DNA from: Roseomonas sp.
GTDB lineage: Bacteria > Pseudomonadota > Alphaproteobacteria > Acetobacterales > Acetobacteraceae
Direction: 5' to 3'
Length of the DNA stretch: 64,000 nt
NCBI GenBank assembly: GCA_031180725.1
Contig: JAPSLO010000012.1
Span: 151,801 to 215,800, forward strand
The notes under the pieces were generated by a model, which saw nothing but the letters and a program-made list of their open reading frames with translations, did not search any database and had not been told where the DNA came from. The first letter of the stretch is position 1, and every line of letters begins with the position of its first letter. Below are positions 39,418 through 49,084 of this stretch, piece after piece. Made by a program: the position numbers and the translations under genes.

Positions 39418-40187
39418 GGTGCGTAAGCGCGAGATGGGACTCGCGCTCCAGCACAGGCAGCAGTTCGAAGGTGGGCGTTTTCCACGAGTCCACCTCGCCC
39501 GTGCGCAGCGCCGCGGCGGCGGTGGAGGAGTCGAGTAGGACGTACCACTCGACCCGGTCGAGATGCGCGTGCTTGGGGCCGGCCGTGAGACTCCGCGCGC
39601 CGCCCCAGCGTAGTAGGTGGCCAGAGTTGCGCGCATAGGCCACGCGCGTGCCCGCGACCCGCTCATCCGGCAGGAAGCGATAGGGGCCGCGGCCCACCAC
39701 CTCCGCCACCTGACGGAACGGGTCGGTGCGCGCCAGCCGCTCCGGCATGATCACGTAGACCGGCGAACCGAACCTAGCCCGCGCATAAGCCAGCAGCGGA
39801 AAGCGGCGCTTCAGGCGGATCTGCAGAGTCCGGTCGTCGGACGCGGTAATTTCCTCGACGGTGGCGAGTAGCTCCTAGCCGAAGCTATCACGCAGGGCCC
39901 AGCGCTGGACCGTCGCGGCCGCGTCGCGCGCGAGCACGGGCTCGCTATCGTGAAAGCGCAGACCCTCGCGCAGCCGGATGGTCCAGCGGAGGCCGTCGTC
40001 GGAGACGTCGTGCCCTTCCGCCATCTGTGGGTGGACCCGGAAGTCGGCGTCCATCGGAGACCATCAATGCGTGGCTGCGAGTGACGTAGGCACCGGACCA
40101 GATGGGATCCAGCATGGCGGGCGGTCTCGCGCTATTCATCCAAAAAACTCTGATCAGCCTGACGCGGACGCGCCGGACCTCATCCAT
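39418..40187 (-). pseudogene. family 5 (peptide/opine-type) ABC solute-binding protein, fragmented
   Basis: Two frames carry adjoining family motifs: DPIWSGAYVTRSHALMVSD...EG.RFHDSEPVLARDAAATVQRWALRDSFG and MIMPERLARTDPFRQVAEVVGRGPYRFLPDERVAGTRVAYARN...AHLDRVEWYVLLDSSTAAAALRTGEVDSW. Confidence 0.72.
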
Positions 40188-40605
40188 TTTTCAAGCAGAG
40201 CAATGGAGCCGCTAGCCTGCCAGACCTGCACCATATCACCATATATGGTGAGAAGGGGCGGGCTTGCAGCACGCGGCCGGAAGGCGTGCGCACCGCGCCG
40301 GTCGCGGGATCGGCCTCCAGCACCTCACCATCCTCCATGGCCGCGGTGATGCCGGAGACCTTCATGGCAACGCTCACCTCGATATGGTTGTGATGGCCGA
40401 AGTTCGTGCCGCCCACGACGATGTCGCTGGGGCGGACCTCCCTGGGGAACTCGGGACGAAGGCGGCGAAAACACGTGGCGCGTAGCGCGTCTTCGTCAAA
40501 GGCTTTGCCGAATCTCTGAGCCACAATTGAGAACTCGATGATTCCATCGTCGCTGACATTGCCACTGAACTTCCAGACGCGACCGACGAGATTGATGGTG
40601 CTCAT
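40180..40605 (-). pseudogene. LeuD/aconitase-swivel-like (IPM dehydratase small subunit) protein, internally truncated
   Basis: VWKFSGNVSDDGIIEFSIVAQRFGKAFDEDALRATCFRRLRPEFPREVRPSDIVVGGTNFGHHNHIEVSVAMKVSGI joined to MEDGEVLEADPATGAVRTPSGRVLQARPFSP; central stretch missing. Confidence 0.6.
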
Positions 40606-40811
40606 CGCGCATCTCCCGCAGGCGGTGCCCGCCAGCATATCGCGCGGGTCCACGACCCGTCCGGCAACGGCGCCGAGGATCATGATCGGCAACGGTGACG
40701 CCGATTCCGCGCCAGGGGAATGCGGAGCCGGGCCAGACGCGGCCCGGGTGGTCACCACGACCGCTGCTTCGCCGTGTTTGACGCGCCTTCTGCAACGGCT
40801 GCCGTCTCCGC

Positions 40812-40940
40812 CCGCGTGCGGGTCGTCAGACCCGCGCCGATCTCCAGCAGGCGGAGGATCAGGTGCGGCCAGTAGACGCGGTCCGCGAAGCCGAACAGCC
40901 AGGGCGAGACCGCGAGCAGCGCGCCGGGGTGGGCAGGCTG
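40812..40940 (-). pseudogene. SPW-repeat membrane protein fragment
   Basis: PAHPGALLAVSPWLFGFADRVYWPHLILRLLEIGAGLTTRTR on minus strand; only one repeat unit present. Confidence 0.5.
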
Positions 40941-41249
40941 CGCGCTGCAAGCTCCGGCCGTTCGGGCATGCCGAAGGCCTACTTCAGCCGCGCGGCGGCA
41001 CCGTGCCGTAGCGGACTGCGCACCGCGCCGGGCCCGAGCTGCGCCATGTCCTGCCAAGCAAACCCCTCGACCAGCCACCGAGAGCGCCTAGCGCATGCTC
41101 CGTACAACCTCGAACAGCCGCGAAGCGAGCCAGTACGCGTAGGCCTCCGCGACCGGACCGGCCGACCATGGGACGGCGCAGAGTTCCATTTTGAGCCACT
41201 TACTCTGCGGCACTTGCGATCTGCTGATCGGGGGCGCGTGCGGTGCAGC

Positions 41250-41265
41250 TGTACGCTTCCGTACA
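41250..41265. promoter_or_regulatory. inverted repeat upstream of cphA
   Basis: TGTACG-CTTC-CGTACA, perfect 6-bp arms, about 145 nt before the cphA ATG. Confidence 0.35.
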
Positions 41266-41411
41266 ATTCGCTGATACGCAAGCAAAATCGCCCTTTGTTC
41301 ACTCGCACTCGGGCGACCCGGATCTTGCCTGCGCCGTTCCAGAAGCCCGGACCCGAGGTGCCCGTGCGGCGACGGGGCAGGAAGGCGAGGCACAACGGAA
41401 AACAACGGTCC

Positions 41412-44198
41412 ATGACGCAACACCAAGCCGGCGAGGGAGCACTCGCCATGGCCCAGGGCATGCGCGTGCTTGAGCGTGCGGTCTATCGCGGCCCGCACAT
41501 CCACGGCGATCTCCCCATGGTCCGGATCCGCCTCGACCTCGGCGTGCTTGAGGCTTGGCCCACGGACCGCCTGCCCGGCTTAGCCGACGCCCTGGCTGCA
41601 ATGCTCCCTGGGCTCGTCCGGCATGGCTGCTCCTACCAGGAGAGGGGCGGCCTCCTACGCCGCATGCGGGAGGGCACCTGGCTCGGCCATGTCGCTGAAC
41701 ATGTCGCGATCGAGCTGCAGTCCTGCGTCGGCGCGCGTGTCACCCGCGGCAAGACCCGCTCGGTCCGCGGTGCGCCAGGCACCTATGACGTAATGTATGC
41801 CTATGAGGAGGAGCAGGCGGCGTTGCTCGCCGGCCGCCTCGCACTGCAGCTCCTCCAGCCGCTACTGCCGGAGGAGCTGCGTGGAATCCGCGGCCTGCAC
41901 CGCATCTGGCCTGACGAGGACTCGCCGGAGTTCGGCGATGGCGCTTTCGACCTCCCGCGCGCGCTGGAGGCGCTGCGGCGGCAGTCCCGGCGCACGGCGC
42001 TTGGCCCCACCACGCGTGCCCTGGTACACGAGGCGGAGCGTCGCGGCATCCCCGTCATGCGGCTGGACGGCGCGAGCCTCGTCCAGCTCGGCTGGGGTGC
42101 GCGCGCGAAGCGGCTGCGGGCCAGCATCACCGGCGCGACATCCTTCCTCGCAGTGGAGGCGGCGGGCGACAAGGGCCTGACCAAGGCACTGCTCTCTTCC
42201 GCCGGGGTTCCCGTGCCGGAGGGCGAGGTGGTGCGCACTGCGGATGACGCGGTGGAGGCGGCGCGCAGCCTCGGCTATCCCGTCGTGACGAAACCGCTCG
42301 ACGGCAACCACGGCCGCGGCGTTTCCATACGGCTGCAGACGGAGGAGGAGGTGCGCCGCGGCTTCGAGGTCGCCGCGCAGATCAGCCGTCGCGTCGTGGT
42401 AGAGCGCTTCCTGCAGGGCCGCGACCACCGCATCCTCGTGGTCGCTGGCGAGGTAGTGGCGGTTGCCGAGCGCGTGCCCGCCCATGTCGTCGGCGACGGC
42501 ATCCGCAGCGTCGCGGAGCTGATCGAGGAAGCCAATCGCGATCCCCGCCGTGGTGAGGGACATGAGAATGTCATGACCCGGATCGTGGTGGACGAGGCCG
42601 TGCAGACCGTGATGGCCCGGGAGGGCTTTGCGCTCGACAGCATCCCCCATCGCGGCCGGGTCGTCTGGCTGCGGGACACAGCGAATCTTTCCACGGGCGG
42701 CACGGCGATCGACCGCACGGATGAGATCCATCCGGAGAACGCGCTGCTCGCGCGGCGCGCCGCACTGGCGGTCGGCTTGGACGTGGCGGGCATCGACTTC
42801 CTCAGCGCCGACATTCGCCTGCCCGCGCGGGCGACGGGCGGCGGCGTGGTGGAGGTGAACGCCGCCCCCGGCTTCCGCATGCACCTGCAGCCGAGCGAGG
42901 GGCGCCCGCGCGACGTGGCGCGGCCGGTGATCGAGGCGCTGTTCCCGGGCGGCGCCAATGGGCGCATCCCGGTCCTCGCCGTCACCGGCACCAACGGCAA
43001 GTCCACCACCTGTCGCATGCTCGCTTCCATCCTGCGCCGGTCCGGCCTGCATGTGGGTCTTACCACGACGAGCGGCGTGGAGGTGGACGGCGCCGTGGTG
43101 ATCCGTGCCGACGCCTCCGGCCCGCGCAGCGCCCGGATGGTGCTGCAGGACCCCTCCGTCGAGGTCGCGGTATTGGAGACGGCGCGCGGCGGCCTGCTGC
43201 GCGAGGGCTTGGGCTTCGACCGCTGCGATGTCGGCTGCGTGCTGAACATCGCCGAGGACCATCTCGGCCTGAAGGGCATTGACACGCTCGAGGACCTGGC
43301 CTGGGTGAAGTCGGTAGTTGTGGAGGCAGTCGGCGGCCGCGGCACGAGCGTGCTCAACTTCGACGACCCGCTGGTCGCGCGAATGGCCAGGCGCGCCGGC
43401 GGGCGCATCGCCTGGTTCTCCGCCCAGGGCGGGGCCGGCATGCCCGCGCGGCTGCGCGACCATGTCGAGGGCGGCGGCCTCGCCGTGGTGCTGGAGCCTG
43501 GCCCGGGCGGCGGCGAGATTGTCGTGCATGACGACGCAAGACGGCTACCCCTGATGCATGCGGCCGAGATCCCCGCGACGATCGAAGGGATCGCCCGCTT
43601 CAACACGCTGAATGCACTCGCGGCGGTCGCCATGGCCTATGCGCAGGGCGTCGCGCTGCCGGTGATCCGCGGAGCCCTGCTCAGCTTCTCCACCAGCTTT
43701 GAGCAGTGCCCAGGGCGGCTCAACATCCATGATGCCCACGGCTTCCGGGCCATCCTGGACTACGCCCACAACCCCGCCGGCCTCGGCGCGCTGCGAGAGG
43801 TGGTTCAGGCCATGCGCCCGCGCTTCCGCCGGTGCATTGGCCTGGTGAACACCCCCGGCGACCGGCGCGACGAGGATGTGCGCGAGCTCGGCCGCATCGC
43901 CGCCGCCACCTTCGACGAACTGGTCCTGCGGGAGCAGCCGGACTTGCGCGGCCGCCGCCCTGGCGAGATCATGCACCTGCTCCAGGAAGGCGCCGTTTCC
44001 GGCGGGATGCCGCCCGAGCGGATCCACCAAGTCGCGGAGGAGCCGGCGGCGGTCGAGGCGGCGCTGCGCATGGCACGTCCCGGCGACCTAGTCGTTATCC
44101 TGCCGACCGACGTGGAGGGCGTCTGGCGCCAGATCACCGGCTTCGAGCCGCGCGCTGTGGCGGTGGAGCAACCCGCACCGGAGCTGAGGATCGCATGA
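41412..44198 (+). CDS. cphA: cyanophycin synthetase
   Basis: ATP-grasp (YPVVTKPLDGNHGRGVSI) plus Mur-ligase-like half (PVLAVTGTNGKSTTCRMLASILRRSGLHVGLTTTSGV; ETARGGLLREGLGFDRCDVGCVLNIAEDHLG; DYAHNPAGL). Confidence 0.95.
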   Translation: MTQHQAGEGALAMAQGMRVLERAVYRGPHIHGDLPMVRIRLDLGVLEAWPTDRLPGLADALAAMLPGLVRHGCSYQERGGLLRRMREGTWLGHVAEHVAIELQSCVGARVTRGKTRSVRGAPGTYDVMYAYEEEQAALLAGRLALQLLQPLLPEELRGIRGLHRIWPDEDSPEFGDGAFDLPRALEALRRQSRRTALGPTTRALVHEAERRGIPVMRLDGASLVQLGWGARAKRLRASITGATSFLAVEAAGDKGLTKALLSSAGVPVPEGEVVRTADDAVEAARSLGYPVVTKPLDGNHGRGVSIRLQTEEEVRRGFEVAAQISRRVVVERFLQGRDHRILVVAGEVVAVAERVPAHVVGDGIRSVAELIEEANRDPRRGEGHENVMTRIVVDEAVQTVMAREGFALDSIPHRGRVVWLRDTANLSTGGTAIDRTDEIHPENALLARRAALAVGLDVAGIDFLSADIRLPARATGGGVVEVNAAPGFRMHLQPSEGRPRDVARPVIEALFPGGANGRIPVLAVTGTNGKSTTCRMLASILRRSGLHVGLTTTSGVEVDGAVVIRADASGPRSARMVLQDPSVEVAVLETARGGLLREGLGFDRCDVGCVLNIAEDHLGLKGIDTLEDLAWVKSVVVEAVGGRGTSVLNFDDPLVARMARRAGGRIAWFSAQGGAGMPARLRDHVEGGGLAVVLEPGPGGGEIVVHDDARRLPLMHAAEIPATIEGIARFNTLNALAAVAMAYAQGVALPVIRGALLSFSTSFEQCPGRLNIHDAHGFRAILDYAHNPAGLGALREVVQAMRPRFRRCIGLVNTPGDRRDEDVRELGRIAAATFDELVLREQPDLRGRRPGEIMHLLQEGAVSGGMPPERIHQVAEEPAAVEAALRMARPGDLVVILPTDVEGVWRQITGFEPRAVAVEQPAPELRIA

Positions 44199-45061
44199 GC
44201 CGCTGGGCCCTGGTGCTGCATGGCGGCCAACGCGAGATCCCGCCGGAGGAGCGCGAGGCGACGCGCACCGGCTGCGCGGCGGCGCTGGCCGTCGGCGCCG
44301 CGGTGCTCCGCCGTGGCGGCTCGGCGCTGGAGGCGGTGGAGGCCGTGCTCCGCGTGCTGGAAGACGACCCCGTCTTCAACGCCGGCCGCGGCTCCGCCCG
44401 GAATGCCGATGGCGAGGTGGAGATGGACGCCGCCATGATGGATGGCGCGACGTTGGATGTCGGCGCCGTCGCCGCGATCCGCGGCGTGCGCCATCCCGTC
44501 TCCGTCGCCCGTCGCATGCTACGCGCCGAGCCCGTGCTGCTGGTGGCCGAGGGCGCGCGCCGCTTCGCCGAGCGGCAGGGCGCGGAGCTCGCCGCGCCCG
44601 CCGCGCCCGCCGGCGGGACACCGCGGCAGGACACGGTGGGCTGCGTTGCCCTCGACATCGAAGGCCACCTGGCCGCCGCCACCTCCACCGGCGGGCTGGA
44701 TGGCAGCCATGCTGGGCGCGTCGGCGACAGCCCGATGCCGGGATGTGGCCTCTATGCCGAGGACGCGGTCGGCGCCGTCGCCTTCTCCGGCACGGGCGAG
44801 CACATCGCCCGCGCCATGCTCGCCGCCCGCGTGATGACGGCGCTGGAGGCCGGCACCCCCCCGGAGGCGGCCATGCAGGCCGCCATCCGCCGCGTGGAGG
44901 CGCTCGGCGGCGAGGCAGGCGGGATTGTGCTGGACCGCGCCGGCCGGATCGGCTGGACGCATAACGGGCAGAACTTCGCCGTCGGCCTAGCCACGCCGGA
45001 GGCGCCGCCGCGCGTGCATCTCAGCAAGGACGAGGAAGAGGGGGCGCTGGCCAATGCGTGA
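44195..45061 (+). CDS. iaaA: isoaspartyl peptidase/L-asparaginase
   Basis: ALVLHGG; FNAGRGSARNADGEVEMDAAMMDG; nucleophile region QDTVGCVALDIEGHLAAATSTGG; ATGA overlap with cphA. Confidence 0.92.
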   Translation: MSRWALVLHGGQREIPPEEREATRTGCAAALAVGAAVLRRGGSALEAVEAVLRVLEDDPVFNAGRGSARNADGEVEMDAAMMDGATLDVGAVAAIRGVRHPVSVARRMLRAEPVLLVAEGARRFAERQGAELAAPAAPAGGTPRQDTVGCVALDIEGHLAAATSTGGLDGSHAGRVGDSPMPGCGLYAEDAVGAVAFSGTGEHIARAMLAARVMTALEAGTPPEAAMQAAIRRVEALGGEAGGIVLDRAGRIGWTHNGQNFAVGLATPEAPPRVHLSKDEEEGALANA

Positions 45062-45917
45062 CGGAGAGGCCCCGCCCCGCCAGGGCACACTGGTCGCCAT
45101 CGGCGGGCATGAAGACAAGCAGGGCGAGCGCCAGATCCTACGCGAGGTGGCGCGCCTGGTCGGCAAGGGACGGCTTGTCGTGGCGACCGTCGCCTCGCAT
45201 GAGCCGGAGGGCTACTTCGAGAGCTACACGCGCGCCTTCGCCGATCTCGGTCTGACCGACCTCGTCGAGCTCTACGTGAATGAGCGGGCGGACACGGCCA
45301 CGGAGGCGACGCTCAAGCTCCTCGACGGAGCGGCCGGCGTGTTCTTCTCGGGCGGCGACCAGCTACGCATCAGCAGCACACTCGGCGACACGCCGGTCTA
45401 TCGCCGCGTGCGCGAGATCCTCGAGACCGGTGGGGTCATCGCGGGCACCTCCGCAGGCGCCGCGGCAATGAGCGACACCATGCTGGTGAAGGGATCGAGT
45501 GCGGAATCCCACCGCATCGGCGACCTGCACATGGCCCCGGGCCTCGGCCTGATCCGCGACGTCATCATCGACCAGCACTTCGCGGAGCGCGGGCGCATCG
45601 GCCGCCTGCTCGGCGCGGTGGCGCAGAACCCGCGCGAGCTCGGCGTTGGCATCGACGAGGATACCGCCATCATCGTCCGCGGCAGCCGCTTCGAGGTGCT
45701 GGGCAGCGGCGGGGTTTATGTGGTGGACGGAGCCGGCGTCACCCGCACCAACATTGCGGAAGCGGAGCCGGACAGGACTCTGTCCATCCACGATGTGCGG
45801 CTGCATGTCCTCGCGGCCGGCGACACCTTCGACCTCGCCCGGCGCAGGCCGGCCGACTCCCCCTCGCTGCGGGAGGCCGCGGCGCTGGAGGCCGGGGCGG
45901 GCGCGAGAGCCCGGTGA
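45054..45917 (+). CDS. cphB: cyanophycinase
   Basis: GTLVAIGGHEDKQGERQILREV; FFSGGDQLRISSTLGDTPV; GGVIAGTSAGAAAMSDTML; DQHFAERGRIGRLLGAVAQNP; overlaps iaaA by 8 nt. Confidence 0.94.
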   Translation: MRDGEAPPRQGTLVAIGGHEDKQGERQILREVARLVGKGRLVVATVASHEPEGYFESYTRAFADLGLTDLVELYVNERADTATEATLKLLDGAAGVFFSGGDQLRISSTLGDTPVYRRVREILETGGVIAGTSAGAAAMSDTMLVKGSSAESHRIGDLHMAPGLGLIRDVIIDQHFAERGRIGRLLGAVAQNPRELGVGIDEDTAIIVRGSRFEVLGSGGVYVVDGAGVTRTNIAEAEPDRTLSIHDVRLHVLAAGDTFDLARRRPADSPSLREAAALEAGAGARAR

Positions 45918-45999
45918 GAGGCGAAGTAAGACCTTCCCCTTCCACCGCGCGTCGGCCCGCCACTCGCCGCTTGGCCGGCACAACCGCACGGAGCGCAGG

Positions 46000-46160
46000 A
46001 TGACCCTCGACGTGGTGCGGATCCGGCGCGACTTCCCGATGCTCTCGCGGCAGGTGGATGGGCGCCCTTTCGTCTAGCTCGACAACCGGCGACCACGTAG
46101 AAGCTGCGCGCCGTCATCTACCGCCTTCTGCGCTTCTACACGGAGGAATATGCCACCTCA
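46000..46160 (+). pseudogene. SufS cysteine desulfurase N-terminal remnant
   Basis: MTLDVVRIRRDFPMLSRQVDGRPFV-TAG-LDN (nonsense codon where FVYLDN is expected), then in another frame [18 protein letters not shown]. Confidence 0.68.
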
Positions 46161-46166
46161 CCTCAA

Positions 46167-46706
46167 CGGAATGCGCACCTCCATTCCGGGCGTCGCCACG
46201 GGCCTCGCCTGGACGCCCGTGGGCGGCGACATCCTGTTCATCAAGGCGACTCGGGTGCCTGGGAATGACAAGCTAATCTCACCGGACAGCTCGGCGGCGT
46301 GATGCGCGAGAGCACGCAGGCGGCGTTGAGCCTAGTGAAAGACCGCGCCGCCTTGCTCAGTAGCGATCCCAACCTGTTCGGGGCGAGCGATATCCACATC
46401 CATGTCCCCGCCGGAGCCACGCCGAAGGATGGGCCGAGCGCGGGGGTGGCAATGTTCACCGCCCTCGTATCGCTACTCACCCACAGCACGGTCCGGAGCG
46501 ACACAGCCATGACGGGCGAGATCAGCCTCCGCGGCTTGGTGCTTCCGGCCGGCGGCATCAAAGAGAAGGCAACCGCCGCGGCGCGTGCCGGGCTCTCCCG
46601 CATGCTCATGCCGGCGCGCAACCGCAAGGACCTGGAGGAGATCCCGCGGGACGCTCGGAACCGGCTGGATTCCGTGTGGCTCGAACGCGCTGCACGCCCT
46701 CAATGA
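46167..46706 (+). pseudogene. Lon protease C-terminal proteolytic domain remnant
   Basis: [33 protein letters not shown], 1-nt shift near 46280, then [24 protein letters not shown]...HIHVPAGATPKDGPSAGVAMFTALVSLLT...TAMTGEISLRGLVLPAGGIKEKATAAARAG. Confidence 0.8.
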
Positions 46707-47036
46707 GGAAGACGAAGTGGTGCGTCTCGTCGAGGACGCCGAGCCAGGGATAGCGCCCGCCCTCGGCCGCCTAGCGCAGCCGGTTGCGGGAGAAGGAGTA
46801 GGCGCGGCAGCCGATCGACCAGGCGTCGTCGCCGACCAAGGGGTCGGCCAGCGCGACCGCGTCGGCGCGTCCGCGCGCAGCAACCGCACGCAGGCCGAGG
46901 GCCGCTCCTCCGTCAGCGCGGGGTGCAGGTCCCAGGGCAGCTTCGCCCCGGCCGCTTCGCGCCCCTGTCGTTCGCCATCTCGTCCACCCCCGCAGTATCC
47001 GCCCTGGCCGGGGGACGGCCAAGGGCGAAGTGGTGG

Positions 47037-47310
47037 CTAAGCCCCACCCGCGCGCAGCCGCGCGGCGAGGCCGGGCAGGCCCTGCCGTTCCGGCGCGTCG
47101 AGGAATGCGGCGAAGATAGGCGCGCTCCGGCCGGGGTTGGCGTGTGCCGCTTCGGCCGAGGCGCGCATCACCTTCGGGTCGGCATCGTGCAGCGACCAGA
47201 GGAAAGGACCCGGGTGCGCCACGGCGACGCCGTGCGGCGCGAGCGCGGCGGGCGGGAAGTCACTCAGGTTTAACGTCAAGATCGTCCGCGCGCCGCACGG
47301 CCATGTCGAA
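47037..47310 (-). pseudogene. PIN-domain (VapC-like) toxin C-terminal remnant
   Basis: RTILTLNLSDFPPAALAPHGVAVAHPGPFLWSLHDADPKVMRASAEAAHANPGRSAPIFAAFLDAPERQGLPGLAARLRAGGA*; no N-terminal PIN half. Confidence 0.6.
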
Positions 47311-47499
47311 TCTGATTGGGGGCCGGCGAAGGGGATGTGGCCGACCTAACCCTGAGCAGGACATATCGGCACGCCGTTTCATCGCGTCGGGTTGCTGCAC
47401 CATGATCGCAGAAGGGCCGGGAAGCGGTCCCTCAGCTATGCCTCCTCACTGTTGCGCAAGGTGGGGGACCGTGTTGCGAATGGATCGCCCGCGGGCGAC

Positions 47500-47875
47500 G
47501 TCGTTCCATTGACCCTGCAGAACCCGCGCAATCAGCTGAGGCCTGCCCTCGCCATTGTCCTGCGAGTCGAAAATCGCGCCTTGCCCTCGGCCGGCGAAAT
47601 TCCCAAGGCATCGGGGAGACTGGAATAGTGCGCCACCAAAACTCGCACCGTTCCGCCGCGGGAGGCGTAGACAGGAGGCGGCCCGTTTCGTTCAGTTGCG
47701 CTGCGTCATCCTCGGCGAAAGTGCCTCGGTGGCCTGCACACGGCCGAATGCAATGAGCGCTGTCTCGCGCGCTCGGCAGAACGGGTTCGCCAAGACCTCC
47801 GAGATGGGTGGATTGATCGCTTGGAAGGCCGCGTCGACGGCACGCATCGCCCCGCGCCGCAACCAGCTCTTTTCG
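47500..47875 (-). pseudogene. histidine phosphatase superfamily protein, frameshifted
   Basis: LRRGAMRAVDAAFQAINPPISEVLANPFCRARETALIAFGRVQATEALSP, then in shifted frames VLVAHYSSLPDALGISPAEGK and QGAIFDSQDNGEGRPQLIARVLQGQWNDVARG. Confidence 0.62.
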
Positions 47876-48092
47876 CAAGGGCCGGCTCGCCGGCGGCTCC
47901 CTTACCCTGGTGGCTCACATGCTCGCAGCAGTCGGCCTTCAGCCTTCTGTGCTCCCAGACGGGCTGAACGCCACGATGAGCGGCTCCCGCCAAGTTCGAC
48001 CCGCGGCGGCAGCCGCCCCGGGGCGGCGTTCGCGGCCTCGGCCCGCCTGAAGGGAGGCGGGCCGCAAAGGACAGGTTCTATGCGGGGCGGCA

Positions 48093-48872
48093 TCACACCA
48101 AATCGAAGCTACCGCCCGTCACCACATTGCGCTGCGTCCAGGCGGTCAGGTCACCGAGGAGATCAAGCGCGTCGTCCAGCGTGGCAAGATCGAGGGACCA
48201 GAACTCGTTGCCGATAGCTGGTCGGGCGGTGATCAGGCTCGCATCGGGGGCGAAGTCCGAGATCTGGGTGTTGTCGGCGGGGTTGACGCCCTCCGGCGCG
48301 TAGCGCGGCCAGAGATTGTAGCCCCAGTCCTCAAAGTTGAGGCCTCTTGAGGGCAGGAGGTCGCGGGACAGACGCACGCTGATCAGCGGGCCGGCAATCT
48401 CGATGTCCGCGGGGTCGAGGAGTTGGGGCGGGCCGCCCCCGGCAAGGTCGATCACGCTCCCCGTGCCATCCGGCAACAGGATGAGCACGGAGTCGAAGGG
48501 GATGCCTTCGCCAGCGGGCGGGTCGAGCTCGGTCAGGAGCTCCTCGCCGGCGCCGCGGTCGATACCCCAGACGTAGGCGCTGCCTTGCGTGGTGCCGATC
48601 GGCGCGGCATGGATGGCGCGCAGCACAACTTCGTCTGGCGCGGTGAGGACCGCATCGGCCACCACCACGTCGAGGTCGCCATTCCGCGGCCCGTCATAGA
48701 TGTCGAGGAAGTCACCGACCTGGTCGAGCCGGTCGGCGAGGCGAAAATCAGGCAGGCCTGGCAGCTGCAGGTAGGGCAGCTCGCGGAGCGTGGTGGACAG
48801 GTCCTGGAGGATGTCCTCGGCGATCTTGGACAAGCCACTGATCTCAAACATTGCATCGGAGATATTCGTCAT
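48093..48872 (-). CDS. hypothetical acidic protein (259 aa), no recognised family
   Basis: Uninterrupted frame MTNISDAMFEISGLSKIAEDILQDLSTTLRELPYLQLPGLPDFRLADRLDQ...; acidic, Cys-free, ends GSFDLV; protein-like composition within a decayed region. Confidence 0.68.
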   Translation of the reverse strand: MTNISDAMFEISGLSKIAEDILQDLSTTLRELPYLQLPGLPDFRLADRLDQVGDFLDIYDGPRNGDLDVVVADAVLTAPDEVVLRAIHAAPIGTTQGSAYVWGIDRGAGEELLTELDPPAGEGIPFDSVLILLPDGTGSVIDLAGGGPPQLLDPADIEIAGPLISVRLSRDLLPSRGLNFEDWGYNLWPRYAPEGVNPADNTQISDFAPDASLITARPAIGNEFWSLDLATLDDALDLLGDLTAWTQRNVVTGGSFDLV

Positions 48873-49084
48873 TGTCGCCCTCCTTCCTCAAATCCGTGTC
48901 GCTGACATCAGCGCAAGGCTGGATTGAGCACGAGCTTGCCAGATCCGGATTTTCCGGACCCAGCGCAAAATTTGGCCGGAATTTTCCGCGAATGCAGTCT
49001 CACGTCCTCGCAGGCCGGCCTACCTCGCGCTTCGCCTGAAGCTCCGGCCCGAGGGTTTCCCGAACGGCCCCGCCGAACGTGGCC

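Noticed and set aside
40236-40251. Perfect 16-bp palindrome TCACCATATATGGTGA as an operator
   Set aside because: Lies inside the LeuD-like frame (FSPYMVI); no adjacent promoter, so probably incidental
41862-43529. 555-aa minus-strand ORF
   Set aside because: Antisense to cphA, whose motifs are unambiguous
46710-47030. Minus-strand piece SIGCRAYSFSRNRLR / RYPWLGVLDETHHFVFLIE as a named gene
   Set aside because: Looks like part of a conserved protein split over frames, but I could not assign a family with confidence
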